Position numbers and translations under genes: made by a program. From Pseudomonas fluorescens (GTDB lineage: Bacteria; Pseudomonadota; Gammaproteobacteria; Pseudomonadales; Pseudomonadaceae), in the NCBI RefSeq assembly GCF_003732425.1, contig NZ_MOBX01000002.1, positions 186,001 to 250,000 on the forward strand: a DNA stretch of 64,000 nucleotides, given 5' to 3'. The notes beneath the pieces are model-generated. The model had not been told where the DNA came from. It saw nothing but the letters and a program-made list of their open reading frames with translations, and did not search any database. Shown here piece after piece: positions 49,388 to 59,229 of this stretch (position 1 is its first letter; each line of letters opens with the position of its first letter).

Positions 49388-51058
49388 TTACAGGGTTATG
49401 ACCGAATCAGTGGAATCCGATGAAAAAGTGGCACTTTGCTTTGATTCGCGCGCGGTCTGCACCCGATTGCGTCCGGCACCCTTGGCGCGGTACAGCGCTT
49501 CGTCGGCCTGACTGGCCATCATCAGGCTGTCGCAGTCATCGTGCATTTCCACCACGCCGGCGCTGAAGGTGCACCACAAGTCCTGCGGTTGTGCCGGGTA
49601 ATGGATTTCGGCAAAGCGCTGGCGGATTTCGTCGAGCACTTTATGCGCGGCTTCTATATCGGTGTCGGGCATGACGATGGCGAATTCTTCGCCGCCATAA
49701 CGGCCGATGAAATCGGTTTTGCGCAAACGCTGCTTGAGGAACAGCGCGAGGCTCTTGATCACCCGGTCACCCATCGGGTGGCCATGGCTGTCGTTGACCC
49801 GTTTGAAGTGGTCGATGTCGAGCATGGCAAAGCTCAACGGCTTGTTTTCGCGGCGAGCACGGAACGAGCAGTCTTCAAGCAATTGCAGAATATGCGTGTG
49901 GTTGTACAAACCGGTGAGGCTGTCGCGGACCATCCGTGCTTTGAGGTTGCGCGCGCGGGCGGCGCGGTTGCGCACGGTGGTGATCAGGTGGCGCGGCTTG
50001 ATCGGTTTGGTCAGGAAGTCATCGCCGCCCTCACTCATGGCGTCGAGCTGCTTGTCCAGATCGTCTTCGGCTGACAGGTAGATGATCGGCACGCTGACAT
50101 AGCGATCGTTGTGGCGGATCACCTTGGCCAGTTCGGTGCCAGTGCAGGCTGGCATGTACATGTCGAGGATGATCAGGTCGGGCTGGAAATCGGCCAGTTC
50201 GGCCATCGCCTGAATCGGTTCGATCAAGGTGCGGGTGACGATCCCGGCGCTGTTGAGCAGGCGCTCGGTGTGCAAGGCCTGCGCGCGTGAGTCGTCGATG
50301 ATCAGCACTTTATAAGGTTCGTACTGGGCGACGCAGGTAAGGACTTCGATTTTCTCCAGCAGGCTCGAGGCTTCGAGGGTGCCGGTGAGAAATTCCTGGC
50401 CACCGGCGCGTACGGCGGCGAGACGAGTGGGCGTGTCGGTTTCGTGCAGGCTGAAAAACAGCAGTGGCAGCGGCTCTTCCAGGCCGATCTGAGCTTCGGC
50501 GGCGAGCTTCAGGCCGATGCCGGCGCCGCTGAAGTCCACGTCCATGACGATCGCCGCAGGCAGGCGCTCGACCATTGATGAGCGAAAGGCCGAAACACTG
50601 TCCAGCGCTTGCGCGCTTAAGCCAAAGAATTCCAGCTGTTTGGCCAGGCGTTCGGCGCGGTCGTGATCCTGCAGCATCACGTAGATGGGTTTGCGCAGCG
50701 GCGGCAGGAAAGTCTGGTCAAGTTGATCGCCATGGCGCAGGCCGGTGCGCGACAAACGCTGCATCAAACGATTGAGGTCAGTGATCAGGCCACTGCTGAG
50801 GCGGCCGCGATTGGCGTCCACCGCTTCCAGGGACTGACCGATATGGCGCGCGAGCTGAGTGTGCTCCGGTTGCTCGAAACGCTCGGCAAAACGCAGCAGG
50901 CGCAAGTTGGCCTCGCTCAGTTCGGCGAGGTCGACCGTGGACCACTCACTGCGTTGCAGGCGCTGCCATATCTCAAGAATCTGACGTGCCTGATGAATTA
51001 CCCGCTGGGCAAAGTGGTGCTTGAGACGCTCACGGCTGGGGTCTTCTGGCTCGGTCAT
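49388..51058 (-). CDS. gcbA: Diguanylate cyclase with two receiver domains, GcbA-like
   Basis: 556 residues. A degenerate receiver-like domain about 130-240 is followed by a canonical receiver about 250-370 (VLIIDDSRAQ, LIILDMYMPA, FLTKPI). The GGDEF domain has GGEEF at 455-459, preceded five residues upstream by RKTD, an inhibitory I-site. It makes cyclic di-GMP from two GTP. GcbA promotes early attachment and biofilm formation in P. fluorescens; assignment rests on domain order and location. It faces the DUF2333 gene across about 425 bp. Confidence 0.9.
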   Translation of the reverse strand: MTEPEDPSRERLKHHFAQRVIHQARQILEIWQRLQRSEWSTVDLAELSEANLRLLRFAERFEQPEHTQLARHIGQSLEAVDANRGRLSSGLITDLNRLMQRLSRTGLRHGDQLDQTFLPPLRKPIYVMLQDHDRAERLAKQLEFFGLSAQALDSVSAFRSSMVERLPAAIVMDVDFSGAGIGLKLAAEAQIGLEEPLPLLFFSLHETDTPTRLAAVRAGGQEFLTGTLEASSLLEKIEVLTCVAQYEPYKVLIIDDSRAQALHTERLLNSAGIVTRTLIEPIQAMAELADFQPDLIILDMYMPACTGTELAKVIRHNDRYVSVPIIYLSAEDDLDKQLDAMSEGGDDFLTKPIKPRHLITTVRNRAARARNLKARMVRDSLTGLYNHTHILQLLEDCSFRARRENKPLSFAMLDIDHFKRVNDSHGHPMGDRVIKSLALFLKQRLRKTDFIGRYGGEEFAIVMPDTDIEAAHKVLDEIRQRFAEIHYPAQPQDLWCTFSAGVVEMHDDCDSLMMASQADEALYRAKGAGRNRVQTARESKQSATFSSDSTDSVITL

Positions 51059-51483
51059 ATCCTGACTACTAGTTAGGCTGCATGCTGAGATCGACTGGTG
51101 GCTCTATGCTAGCACCTCTTTTCCCTTACACGAGTGTCGTACGTCAATAATCTGCAGTGCGTCACTATTCAGTTTCTGACCGGGCGGTTTTGTTTTTGAC
51201 CTCGTCATCGTTCAACTCCCCATCATTCGGGTGTTTCGGCAGAAAGTACGAGGGGCGGGATGCGTGCTTTTAACCGCGCGGTGCGTGAGATCGCAAAGGG
51301 GTTTCACGGGCCTGGCATCTGTTTGGCTGAGGCGCGGGCATCGGGGATTCCCTTAGTCATCGTCGAAGCGTCATTCGCCCATACGAATTGCGGCTTATCT
51401 TTACGTGCGGGTGCCCGGCCTTGGCACGTTGTTGTATGGTTGTGGTCGAACCGTTGAACCCAAGTGATTGAAAGGATATCGCC
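51059..51483. other. Divergent spacer between gcbA and the DUF2333 gene
   Basis: About 425 bp, must contain promoters for both directions. A 65-codon frame at 51260-51457 has no recognisable features and an unconvincing start. Nothing else is supported except AAAGGAT in front of the DUF2333 ATG. Confidence 0.5.
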
Positions 51484-52551
51484 ATGCTGGACTGGAAAAA
51501 CCGCGCGGGCAGCGCGCCTGAACGTGCCGCCGAGCCCAAGTCGGCCACCCGCAGCTATGTTGGCGGATTGCTGTTCAGCCGTGCATTGGCCACGCTGATC
51601 GGCATCTACCTGCTGGTGACCATTGGCCTCGGCTGGTACTGGAGCCAGGAGCCGGCGCTGTTTCCGGTCGCGCAAAACGCTCAAGTGGCGGCCGAGAAAG
51701 AAGGCAAGCAGATGGTGATCGGCTACACCACCGTCGAAACCCTGAAGACCGTTGCCGGCACTTTGCTCAACAAGCCGGGCGGCTACATTTCCAACGACCG
51801 CTTCCCGCCGGGCCTGTGGATGGACAACACGCCAAGCTGGGAATACGGCGTGCTGGTGCAGGTGCGTGACCTGACCCGTGCCTTGCGCAAAGACTTTGCC
51901 CGTTCGCAGTCGCAGTCGGCGGAAGATGCCGATCTGGCCAAGGCCGAGCCGCGTTTCAACTTCGACAACAAGAGCTGGATCCTGCCGTCGAGTGAGTCGG
52001 AGTATCAGGAAGGCATCAACTCGCTGAGTCGTTATCAGGCGCGCCTGTCCGATCCAACCCAGAAAAACGCACTGTTCTATGCCCGCACCGACAACCTGAA
52101 CAACTGGCTGGGCGATGTCGGCACCCGTCTCGGTTCGCTGTCGCAACGCCTGTCGGCCAGCGTTGGCCGGGTCAAACTCAACACCGCGCTGAAAACCGAA
52201 GTGCCAGCCATCGGTGAAGTGCCGCAAGTTGACGAGGAAGTCGTCGAGACCCCGTGGATGCAGATCGACAACGTGTTCTACGAAGCACGCGGCCAAGCCT
52301 GGGCGTTGTCGCACCTGCTGCGCGCCATCGAAGTCGACTTCGCCGATGTGCTGGCGAAGAAAAACGCCACGGTCAGCGTGCGCCAGATCATCCGTGAGCT
52401 GGAAGCTTCGCAGGAGCCGGTCTGGAGTCCTATGATTCTTAACGGCAGCGGCTTCGGCGTGCTGGCTAACCACTCGCTGGTCATGGCCAACTATATTTCC
52501 CGGGCCAACGCCGCGGTGATCGATTTGCGTCAACTGCTCAATCAGGGCTGA
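51484..52551 (+). CDS. DUF2333 family membrane-anchored protein
   Basis: 355 residues of unknown function. A single N-terminal membrane segment (ALATLIGIYLLVTIGLGWYW) follows about 35 cytoplasmic residues; the remaining 290 face the periplasm. AAAGGATATCGCC precedes the ATG. The family is conserved in gammaproteobacteria. It is followed after 3 bp by the nudix gene. Confidence 0.9.
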   Translation: MLDWKNRAGSAPERAAEPKSATRSYVGGLLFSRALATLIGIYLLVTIGLGWYWSQEPALFPVAQNAQVAAEKEGKQMVIGYTTVETLKTVAGTLLNKPGGYISNDRFPPGLWMDNTPSWEYGVLVQVRDLTRALRKDFARSQSQSAEDADLAKAEPRFNFDNKSWILPSSESEYQEGINSLSRYQARLSDPTQKNALFYARTDNLNNWLGDVGTRLGSLSQRLSASVGRVKLNTALKTEVPAIGEVPQVDEEVVETPWMQIDNVFYEARGQAWALSHLLRAIEVDFADVLAKKNATVSVRQIIRELEASQEPVWSPMILNGSGFGVLANHSLVMANYISRANAAVIDLRQLLNQG

Positions 52552-52554
52552 GTC

Positions 52555-53112
52555 ATGGTCGATAGCGCGAAAGAGGCGGCCCACCGCGCCGCCTCGGATG
52601 CCGAACAGATCGCTTGGGTCGACGAGCAGGACAACCTGCTCGGCGCTCTTGTCCGCGCCGATTTGCGCGAGCGCGGGCTGATCGGGCGTGGCACCTACAT
52701 CATGCTGTTCAATTCCGCCGGTGAGCTTTGCGTGCACCGGCGCACGTTGAGCAAGGCGATTTATCCCGGGTATTGGGACGTCGCGGCGGGTGGCATGGTG
52801 CAGGCGGACGAGACTTACGCCGAGTCGGCGGCCCGCGAGCTGGAAGAGGAATTGGGCGTCAGCGGTGTCGAGCTGACGGCCCATGACCATTTCTACTTCG
52901 AGGACACCGGCAATCGCCTGTGGTGTTCGGCGTTTTCTGCCGTGTGGGACGGGCCGTTGACACTGCAACCTGAAGAGGTGCTGGAAGCGCGCTTTATTCC
53001 GGTCGAGCAGGTGCTGCGGGAAATCCAGCAGAAGCCTTATTGCCCGGACTCTCTGGCCGCGTTGAAGCGCTATCTGAAGGCGCAGCAAAGCGACGTCGCA
53101 AAGAACACATAA
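52555..53112 (+). CDS. Nudix hydrolase, YfcD-like
   Basis: 185 residues. The nudix box is complete: Gly80, Glu86, Arg94-Glu95-Leu96, Glu98-Glu99 and Gly101 (RELEEELG). It should hydrolyse a nucleoside diphosphate-X compound with Mg2+; the substrate is unknown. The N-terminal part (WVDEQDNLLGALVRADLRER) resembles YfcD and isopentenyl-diphosphate isomerase-like nudix proteins. It forms a two-gene unit with DUF2333. Confidence 0.92.
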   Translation: MVDSAKEAAHRAASDAEQIAWVDEQDNLLGALVRADLRERGLIGRGTYIMLFNSAGELCVHRRTLSKAIYPGYWDVAAGGMVQADETYAESAARELEEELGVSGVELTAHDHFYFEDTGNRLWCSAFSAVWDGPLTLQPEEVLEARFIPVEQVLREIQQKPYCPDSLAALKRYLKAQQSDVAKNT

Positions 53113-53450
53113 ATTGGCGCCGATTGGCACTTAGCAATCGGGATTTTTGCCGTTACACTGCGCGACCTTTTCAAGCTGCACCGGTACGGTTTGATGTGGG
53201 CCTGTTGGCCGTCACGACGTGAGCCTGTAGGAGCTGCCGAAGGCTGCGATCTTTTGATCTTGCTTTTATCAAGAGCAGAATCAAAAGATCGCAGCCTTCG
53301 GCAGCTCCTACATTGAATAGTCGTGAAGTTCGACAGTTCCGTACGAATCTGTATCGGTGCAGTAGCGCTGCCCCTGCCTGAGTGGGGCTTCGCGGTCGCT
53401 GACCTTGCCCAAGGTTGCGATCAGTCTTTGTCCTCCCAAGAGGATTGCCG
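53113..53450. other. Spacer between the nudix gene and yciH
   Basis: About 338 bp without a gene. It contains a family A REP pair and AGAGGA before the yciH GTG. Nothing else was recognised. Confidence 0.55.
53226..53312. repeat. REP pair, family A
   Basis: Inverted arms TGTAGGAGCTGCCGAAGGCT and AGCCTTCGGCAGCTCCTACA with an AT-rich loop. Confidence 0.93.
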
Positions 53451-53822
53451 GTGGCCAAAAAAGCCGCATCCTTCGCCGCCCTGGGCGGTCTGGTATTTTC
53501 CACCGACGCAGGTCGTCATTGCCCGGAATGCAGTAAGCCGGTGGACGCCTGTATCTGCAAACAAACCGCGATTCCCGCCGGTGACGGCATTGCCCGCGTG
53601 CGCCGCGAGAGCAAGGGCCGTGGCGGCAAGACGGTGACCACCATCACCGGCGTGCCGCTGGCTGAAGACGCGCTCAAGGAGCTGGCGACAACGTTGAAGA
53701 AACGTTGCGGCACCGGTGGGGCGTTGAAAGACGGGATCATCGAAATCCAGGGCGATCATGTCGAGCTACTCTTGGCTGAGCTGATCAAGCACGGTTTCAA
53801 AGCGAAGAAATCCGGCGGCTAG
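53451..53822 (+). CDS. yciH: Sui1/eIF1-like translation factor YciH
   Basis: 123 residues, starting at GTG with AGAGGA eight bases before it; an ATG at 53415 would add 12 odd residues. A Cys cluster CPECSKPVDACIC at about residues 23-35 could bind zinc. The SUI1 domain follows (TTLKKRCGTGGALKDGIIEI). In bacteria YciH can act like IF3 on start-codon choice and under stress. Single gene before speA. Confidence 0.92.
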   Translation: MAKKAASFAALGGLVFSTDAGRHCPECSKPVDACICKQTAIPAGDGIARVRRESKGRGGKTVTTITGVPLAEDALKELATTLKKRCGTGGALKDGIIEIQGDHVELLLAELIKHGFKAKKSGG

Positions 53823-54041
53823 CAGCCTCTGTGAAATCCATCTGCGGCTTGATCCGGCGCTGAAGCAGTTCAGATCCGGTGTCGTCTCCATGGTTTTCAC
53901 AGAGCCTGTTCATGACCGGTTTCTAAACTCCACGCAGTCAGTGCGGTCTACCGCCGCGCTGACGAACCGTCATTTTCATTCTTTAGACTGCGCCGGCCTG
54001 AGATCAGGCGACGCACTATGACTTCTTTATAGGGGACTTCG

Positions 54042-55955
54042 ATGTCCGTACGACGCACACGCAAAGACGATGGCAGCCAATGGACAGTTGCGGACAGCCG
54101 CAGTGTTTACGGGATCCGCCATTGGGGGGCCGGGTATTTCGCGATCAATGACGCCGGTCGCGTCGAAGTTCGTCCGAACGGCCCGAGCAGCTCGCCTATC
54201 GACCTGTTCGAACAAGTCGACCAACTGCGCAAAAGCGGTTTGTCCTTGCCGCTGCTGGTTCGCTTCCCCGATATCCTGCAAGACCGTGTTCGTCAGCTGA
54301 CCGGTGCTTTCGACTCGAACATTGAGCGCCTGGAATACCAGAGCAAATACACCGCGTTGTACCCGATCAAGGTCAACCAGCAAGAAGCGGTGATCGAGAA
54401 CATCATCGCCACCCAGGACGTTTCCATCGGTCTGGAAGCCGGCTCCAAGCCTGAGCTGCTGGCCGTGCTGGCACTGGCGCCGAAGGGCGGCACCATCGTC
54501 TGTAACGGTTACAAGGACCGCGAGTTCATCCGTCTGGCGCTGATGGGCCAGAAGCTCGGCCACAATGTCTTCATCGTGATCGAGAAAGAATCCGAAGTCG
54601 GTCTGGTGATCGAAGAAGCCGCCTCGCTCAAGGTCAAGCCACAGGTCGGCCTGCGCGTGCGCCTGTCGTCGCTGGCCTCGTCGAAGTGGGCGGACACCGG
54701 TGGCGAGAAATCCAAATTCGGTCTGTCGGCGGCGCAACTGCTGTCGGTGGTCGAGCGTTTCCGCGCGGCCGGCCTGGATCAGGGCATCCGTCTGCTGCAC
54801 TTCCATATGGGTTCGCAGATCGCCAACCTCGCTGACTATCAGCACGGCTTCAAGGAAGCGATCCGTTACTACGGCGAGCTGCGCAATCTCGGTCTGCCGG
54901 TCGATCACATCGACGTCGGCGGCGGTCTGGGTGTCGACTACGACGGCACGCACTCGCGCAACGCCAGCTCGATCAACTACGACATGGACGATTACGCCGG
55001 TGTCGTGGTCGGCATGCTCAAGGAATTCTGCGATGCGCAGAGCCTGCCGCATCCGCACATCTTCTCCGAAAGCGGCCGCTCGCTGACCGCGCACCACGCC
55101 ATGCTGGTGGTGCAGGTGACCGACGTCGAGAAGCACAACGACGAAATCCCGCTGATCGAAAACAAGGAAAACCTGCCGGAAACCGTGCAGTGGCTGGTGG
55201 ACCTGCTCGGCCCGACCGACATTGAAATGGTCACCGAAACCTACTGGCGTGCCACTCACTACATGAGCGACGTTGCTGCCCAGTACGCCGACGGTAAATT
55301 GACCCTGGCCGAAAAAGCTTTGGCCGAGCAGTGCTACTTCGCCGTATGCCGTCGCCTGCACAACTCGCTGAAAGCCCGTCAGCGTTCGCACCGTCAGGTG
55401 CTCGACGAGCTCAACGACAAGCTGGCCGACAAGTACATCTGCAACTTCTCGGTTTTCCAGAGCCTGCCGGACACCTGGGCGATCGATCAGGTCTTGCCGA
55501 TCATCCCGCTGCACCGTCTCGATGAAGAGCCGCTGCGCCGCGCGGTGCTGCAAGACCTGACCTGCGACTCCGACGGCAAGATCAATCAGTACGTCGACGA
55601 GCAGAGCATCGAAACCAGCCTGCCGGTGCACGGTTTGAATGAAGGCGAAGACTACCTGCTGGGTGTGTTTCTGGTCGGTGCCTATCAGGAAATCCTTGGC
55701 GACATGCACAACCTGTTCGGTGATACCGACTCGGTGAACATCTACCAGAACGCCGATGGCAGCGTGTACCACGCCGGCATCGAAACCCACGACACCATCG
55801 AAGACATGCTGCGTTACGTGCACTTGTCGCCGGAAGAACTGATGACCCACTACCGCGACAAGTGCGCCAGTGCCCGCATCAGTGCCAGCGAGCGCACGCA
55901 ATTTCTCGATGCCTTGCGTCTGGGCCTGACCCGCTCCTCCTACCTGTCTTCCTGA
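54042..55955 (+). CDS. speA: Biosynthetic arginine decarboxylase SpeA
   Basis: 637 residues. It is a PLP enzyme converting arginine to agmatine for putrescine synthesis. The PLP Lys lies in [15 protein letters not shown] near residue 105. [11 protein letters not shown] and [18 protein letters not shown] blocks ([13 protein letters not shown]) are intact. AGGGGACTTCG precedes the ATG. It is transcribed alone; a GGGGGCGATCTCCCCC hairpin at about 55961-55976 after the stop may help end the transcript. Confidence 0.97.
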   Translation: MSVRRTRKDDGSQWTVADSRSVYGIRHWGAGYFAINDAGRVEVRPNGPSSSPIDLFEQVDQLRKSGLSLPLLVRFPDILQDRVRQLTGAFDSNIERLEYQSKYTALYPIKVNQQEAVIENIIATQDVSIGLEAGSKPELLAVLALAPKGGTIVCNGYKDREFIRLALMGQKLGHNVFIVIEKESEVGLVIEEAASLKVKPQVGLRVRLSSLASSKWADTGGEKSKFGLSAAQLLSVVERFRAAGLDQGIRLLHFHMGSQIANLADYQHGFKEAIRYYGELRNLGLPVDHIDVGGGLGVDYDGTHSRNASSINYDMDDYAGVVVGMLKEFCDAQSLPHPHIFSESGRSLTAHHAMLVVQVTDVEKHNDEIPLIENKENLPETVQWLVDLLGPTDIEMVTETYWRATHYMSDVAAQYADGKLTLAEKALAEQCYFAVCRRLHNSLKARQRSHRQVLDELNDKLADKYICNFSVFQSLPDTWAIDQVLPIIPLHRLDEEPLRRAVLQDLTCDSDGKINQYVDEQSIETSLPVHGLNEGEDYLLGVFLVGAYQEILGDMHNLFGDTDSVNIYQNADGSVYHAGIETHDTIEDMLRYVHLSPEELMTHYRDKCASARISASERTQFLDALRLGLTRSSYLSS

Positions 55956-56189
55956 CGTCAGGGGGCGATCTCCCCCGGGTTGTCTGAAATGTTCCCACCA
56001 ACTGTGGAAAATTCAGATGACTCGGTGGGAGATATCCCAAAATCTTCGCGAAATGCTTGCCGATCCTGGCCAGCAAAGTCATCCGGTCTGCTTTTCGCGT
56101 AGGTCATTTCCTAAGTTGTACTTCGGCACTCTACTCGGCCATGGCTCTCGGCGAGAATCCCCGACCGCCCCTCCTGTAGAGATCCGCCT

Positions 56190-57545
56190 ATGTTCGATCA
56201 AGCCAACGAGTTCTCGTTTCGTCTCGATGTAGCGGGCCTGTCCGATCCTTTCGAAGTCCTGGCCTTCACCGGTAGCGAAGCCCTCAGCGAGCCTTTTTCA
56301 TTCGAGATCGATGTGTTGATCGAGGATGCGCAACTCGACCTGGCTGACCTGCTTTACCGTTCGGCGTTCCTGTGTTTCGGGGCGGCGGGGGAGGGTGTGC
56401 ACGGGCAATTGCAAAGCCTTGTCCAGCACGAACACGGGCACGGCTCAAGGTTGTGCCGGATCCGTCTGGGGCCGAAACTAGGCTGTCTCGACCTGCGTAT
56501 CAGCCAGCGCATCTTCAGTGGCCGTTCGGTGCCACAGATCATCGATCAGGTGCTCAGGGAACACGGAATTGTCGGTGCCCAGCGACGCTTCGAATTGCAC
56601 GGCGATTACCCCGTCCGCACGTTCTGCACGCAATACCGCGAATCCGATCTGCAACTGCTCCAGCGCTTGTGCGCACAGGCGCGGATTCACTACTTTTTCG
56701 AACACGAGCCCGACCGGCATTGCCTGGTGTTCGGTGATGATCCGACGCAACTGCCATTGGCTGGCACCGAGCTGTATCGGAACGCCCCTGATATTCACAG
56801 CGTGTCGCCCGGCGTGCGTCATTGGCAATTTCAGGAAACCTTGCAATCCGCGCTGCAACACTCAAGGCCGGTACAAAGTGCCGAAGGTCGCAGTCATCTC
56901 GCGGCGTTACGCAGCGGTCATTGGCTTCGATTGGCCGGGCACCCTTTCGCCGAGTGCAATCGCCAGTGGTTGCTGACCCGTATCGAGCACAGCGCTGATC
57001 CATCGCTCGACCTTCCTTATGGCAACCGACTGTTTGCAGCGCTGCAACTGCCTTCAAGCTTGGCGGCCACTGCGCCGTCGCGACTGCGTATGCACAGCCT
57101 GCAACGGGCCTGGGTCGTGACGGTGGACGAGCCACAGCCTGACAGTTTCAGACCCGTGGCGGTGCAGTTCGACTGGCTTTATCAGGGCGAAGGGGCGGCG
57201 CCGAGTCATTGTTGGCTGCCACTTGCGCCAGCCTTGGCCGACGCGCCTCTGGCCGTCCTGGGCGAGGGTGTCGAAGTGGTGGTGAGTTTCTTTGAAGGCG
57301 ACCCGGATCAGCCAATGATCAGCGGCGTGTTACAGCCGTCGCTCGCTATGGCGGACAGAACCGATGAGCCACCGTTACCGTTGCCGGACACGCTGGTGAG
57401 TCAAGGCTTGCAGCAACTGCTGACGTCTGGCGCACCGTTGTTGCTGTTGTGCCTGATCCCCGGCGGCGGCAGTTTCAGCCACTGCTCGCAAGCCGTATGC
57501 AGTTGTCGGCTGGTGACCGCGCTTGATGAGCGCGGCGCAACATGA
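56190..57545 (+). CDS. Short type VI secretion tip protein VgrG
   Basis: 451 residues. It has the gp27-like first part (FSFRLDVAGLSDPFEVLAF, RTFCTQYRESDLQLLQRLCA) and a gp5-like OB domain that ends in VVVSFFEGDPDQPMISGVL. It stops about 65 residues later, without the long gp5-C beta-helix found in VgrGs of 600-700 residues, and ends in a Cys-rich tail (CSQAVCSCR). VgrG caps the Hcp tube and carries effectors. The next gene is a DUF4123 adaptor in 4-bp overlap. No hcp or structural T6SS genes are nearby, so it would serve a system encoded elsewhere. A cut-down or phage-derived origin is possible. Confidence 0.85.
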   Translation: MFDQANEFSFRLDVAGLSDPFEVLAFTGSEALSEPFSFEIDVLIEDAQLDLADLLYRSAFLCFGAAGEGVHGQLQSLVQHEHGHGSRLCRIRLGPKLGCLDLRISQRIFSGRSVPQIIDQVLREHGIVGAQRRFELHGDYPVRTFCTQYRESDLQLLQRLCAQARIHYFFEHEPDRHCLVFGDDPTQLPLAGTELYRNAPDIHSVSPGVRHWQFQETLQSALQHSRPVQSAEGRSHLAALRSGHWLRLAGHPFAECNRQWLLTRIEHSADPSLDLPYGNRLFAALQLPSSLAATAPSRLRMHSLQRAWVVTVDEPQPDSFRPVAVQFDWLYQGEGAAPSHCWLPLAPALADAPLAVLGEGVEVVVSFFEGDPDQPMISGVLQPSLAMADRTDEPPLPLPDTLVSQGLQQLLTSGAPLLLLCLIPGGGSFSHCSQAVCSCRLVTALDERGAT

Positions 57546-58336
57546 GTGGCGCGGCGCTTGAGCCAATGGCGCAGTGGTTGCTGCTGGATGGCCCGGATGC
57601 GGCGCGGGCATTGACGATTTTACGCCAGGGGTTCGCCAATGAGCGGCGCTTCTGGCTGTTCGACGGCACGGAGTTTGAACCGGTGTGTGAATACGGCCCG
57701 GTGTTGGTCGACTTGCGCAATTGCCCGGCACTGATGTCGTTGTGTTATAGCGATCCGGACACCTGGCGCGGGTTATTGCTCGCCAGTGAAGCGTCGGCGC
57801 AGGAGCTGCTGAGTCATTTGCAGCGCATGCTCACTGTCTCGTTCGGACTGACTCATCGGGCTTTGCTCAGCTATTACAACCGCCAGACCGCGAGCTATTT
57901 TTTCGACGCCTGCGATGCCGCTGAATTGAGCCGCTGGCTTGGGCCGATCCGCCAGTTGCGCTGGTTCGGCGGCACGTGGGCCGATCGCGCGATCGGCAGT
58001 GAGGGCTGGCAGCAGTTGCGTAACCCCGGGCTGGCTGTCGAGCCACTGAGTGTCGAGGAAAGCCTCACTCGGCGTCAGCGCGAACGTCTGCAAACCTGCC
58101 TGTTGGAGCAGCATATCTGGCGTTGGTGTCAATCACTGGGAACCGACTACACGACGATGGCCTCCCATGTTCAACAAGGCCTGGCGCTGGGATTCAGCGA
58201 TCGCACAGTGCTCGACGCCTGGTTATGGCTACGCTTGTTGCATCCGCGAGCCGTGCTGGTGCCGCCACCGGAGGGCCTCACTCAGCAAGAGCGGCTTGAG
58301 CATGTGCGACGCCAGTGGCGTGATGATCAAATTTGA
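57542..58336 (+). CDS. DUF4123 effector adaptor (T6SS chaperone)
   Basis: 264 residues. DUF4123 proteins bind an effector and load it on the cognate VgrG. Visible blocks: WLLLDGPDAARALTILRQG near the start, RALLSYYNRQTASYFFD near residue 105 and the C-terminal LLEQHIWRWCQSLG. The ATG overlaps the vgrG stop by 4 bp, so the pair is translated together. Normally the effector gene follows; here the next gene encodes a lipoprotein hydrolase with its own signal peptide. Confidence 0.87.
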   Translation: MSGAALEPMAQWLLLDGPDAARALTILRQGFANERRFWLFDGTEFEPVCEYGPVLVDLRNCPALMSLCYSDPDTWRGLLLASEASAQELLSHLQRMLTVSFGLTHRALLSYYNRQTASYFFDACDAAELSRWLGPIRQLRWFGGTWADRAIGSEGWQQLRNPGLAVEPLSVEESLTRRQRERLQTCLLEQHIWRWCQSLGTDYTTMASHVQQGLALGFSDRTVLDAWLWLRLLHPRAVLVPPPEGLTQQERLEHVRRQWRDDQI

Positions 58337-58353
58337 GTTGAGGTTCAACGCCT

Positions 58354-59229
58354 ATGGCAGGTTTTTTCCGCAATGGGCTCGGCGTGATGTCCGTTGCCCT
58401 TTTACTGTTGGCGCTGAGCGCCTGCTCGCCCGTGAAGGTACTCAACGCGCTGACCCCGAATCGCACATACGACAAGACGGCGGGTATCGCTTATGGCGAT
58501 GATCCCCGGCAAAAGCTTGATGTCTATGTACCGCGTCACGCACTGGCCGATGCGCCGGTGGTGGTGTTTTTTTACGGTGGCAGCTGGAACAGCGGGGCGC
58601 GTGACGACTACACCTTTGTTGGCGAGGCGCTGGCCTCGCGGGGGATTGTCGCAGTCGTGGCGGATTACCGGTTATACCCGCAGGTGCGTTATCCGCTGTT
58701 TCTGCAGGACGGTGCGCGGGCGTTGGCGTGGACCAAAGCGCATATCCACGAGTTCTCCGGCAACCCGCAGCGCTTGTATCTGATGGGCCACAGTTCCGGT
58801 GGATACAATGCTGCGATGCTCGCGCTGGATGGCGAGTGGCTTGAGGCGGTAGGCATGTCGACCAGGGATGTGCGGGGCTGGATCGGTCTGGCCGGGCCGT
58901 ATGATTTTCTGCCGATCGAGAATCCTGACGTGCGTCCGGTGTTTTTCTGGCCGGACTCACCGCCGCAATCGCAGCCGATCAACCATGTCACGCGCGGCGC
59001 ACCACCGGCCCTGCTGATAGCGGCGAGCGAGGATGATCTGGTCAACCCGACGCGCAACACTGGCGGTCTCGCCAGCAAGCTGCGCGAAGCCGGTGTGCCG
59101 GCGCAGGATTTGTATTACTCGCGGCCCAATCACATAACCTTGGTGGCGACTCTGTCGCGGCCGTTGCGGCACCTGGCGCCAGTGCTCGATCAGGTGGTCG
59201 GGTTTATCGCGCATACGCCGACTCAGTGA
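58354..59229 (+). CDS. Alpha/beta-hydrolase lipoprotein
   Basis: 291 residues. A lipobox LSAC with Cys24 marks a membrane-anchored lipoprotein. The hydrolase has an oxyanion motif FFYGGSW (Tyr in the usual HGG place), the nucleophile in GHSSGG (Ser147) and probable Asp227 or Asp228 and His260 (PNHITLV). It is closest in layout to BD-FAE-type carboxylesterases. It starts 17 bp after the DUF4123 gene. A secreted effector would not normally carry a lipobox, so it may be an unrelated neighbour or an unusual cargo or immunity-like partner. Confidence 0.87.
   Translation: MAGFFRNGLGVMSVALLLLALSACSPVKVLNALTPNRTYDKTAGIAYGDDPRQKLDVYVPRHALADAPVVVFFYGGSWNSGARDDYTFVGEALASRGIVAVVADYRLYPQVRYPLFLQDGARALAWTKAHIHEFSGNPQRLYLMGHSSGGYNAAMLALDGEWLEAVGMSTRDVRGWIGLAGPYDFLPIENPDVRPVFFWPDSPPQSQPINHVTRGAPPALLIAASEDDLVNPTRNTGGLASKLREAGVPAQDLYYSRPNHITLVATLSRPLRHLAPVLDQVVGFIAHTPTQ

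Noticed and set aside
51260..51457. 65-codon frame before the DUF2333 gene
   Set aside because: No homology pattern, poor ribosome site, lies in a divergent promoter region.
51304..53130. 608-codon frame on the minus strand across DUF2333 and nudix genes
   Set aside because: It covers two well-supported genes on the other strand and shows no recognisable motif.
54027..55901. 624-codon frame opposite speA
   Set aside because: Antisense shadow; SpeA has its full set of PLP-enzyme motifs and a good ribosome site.
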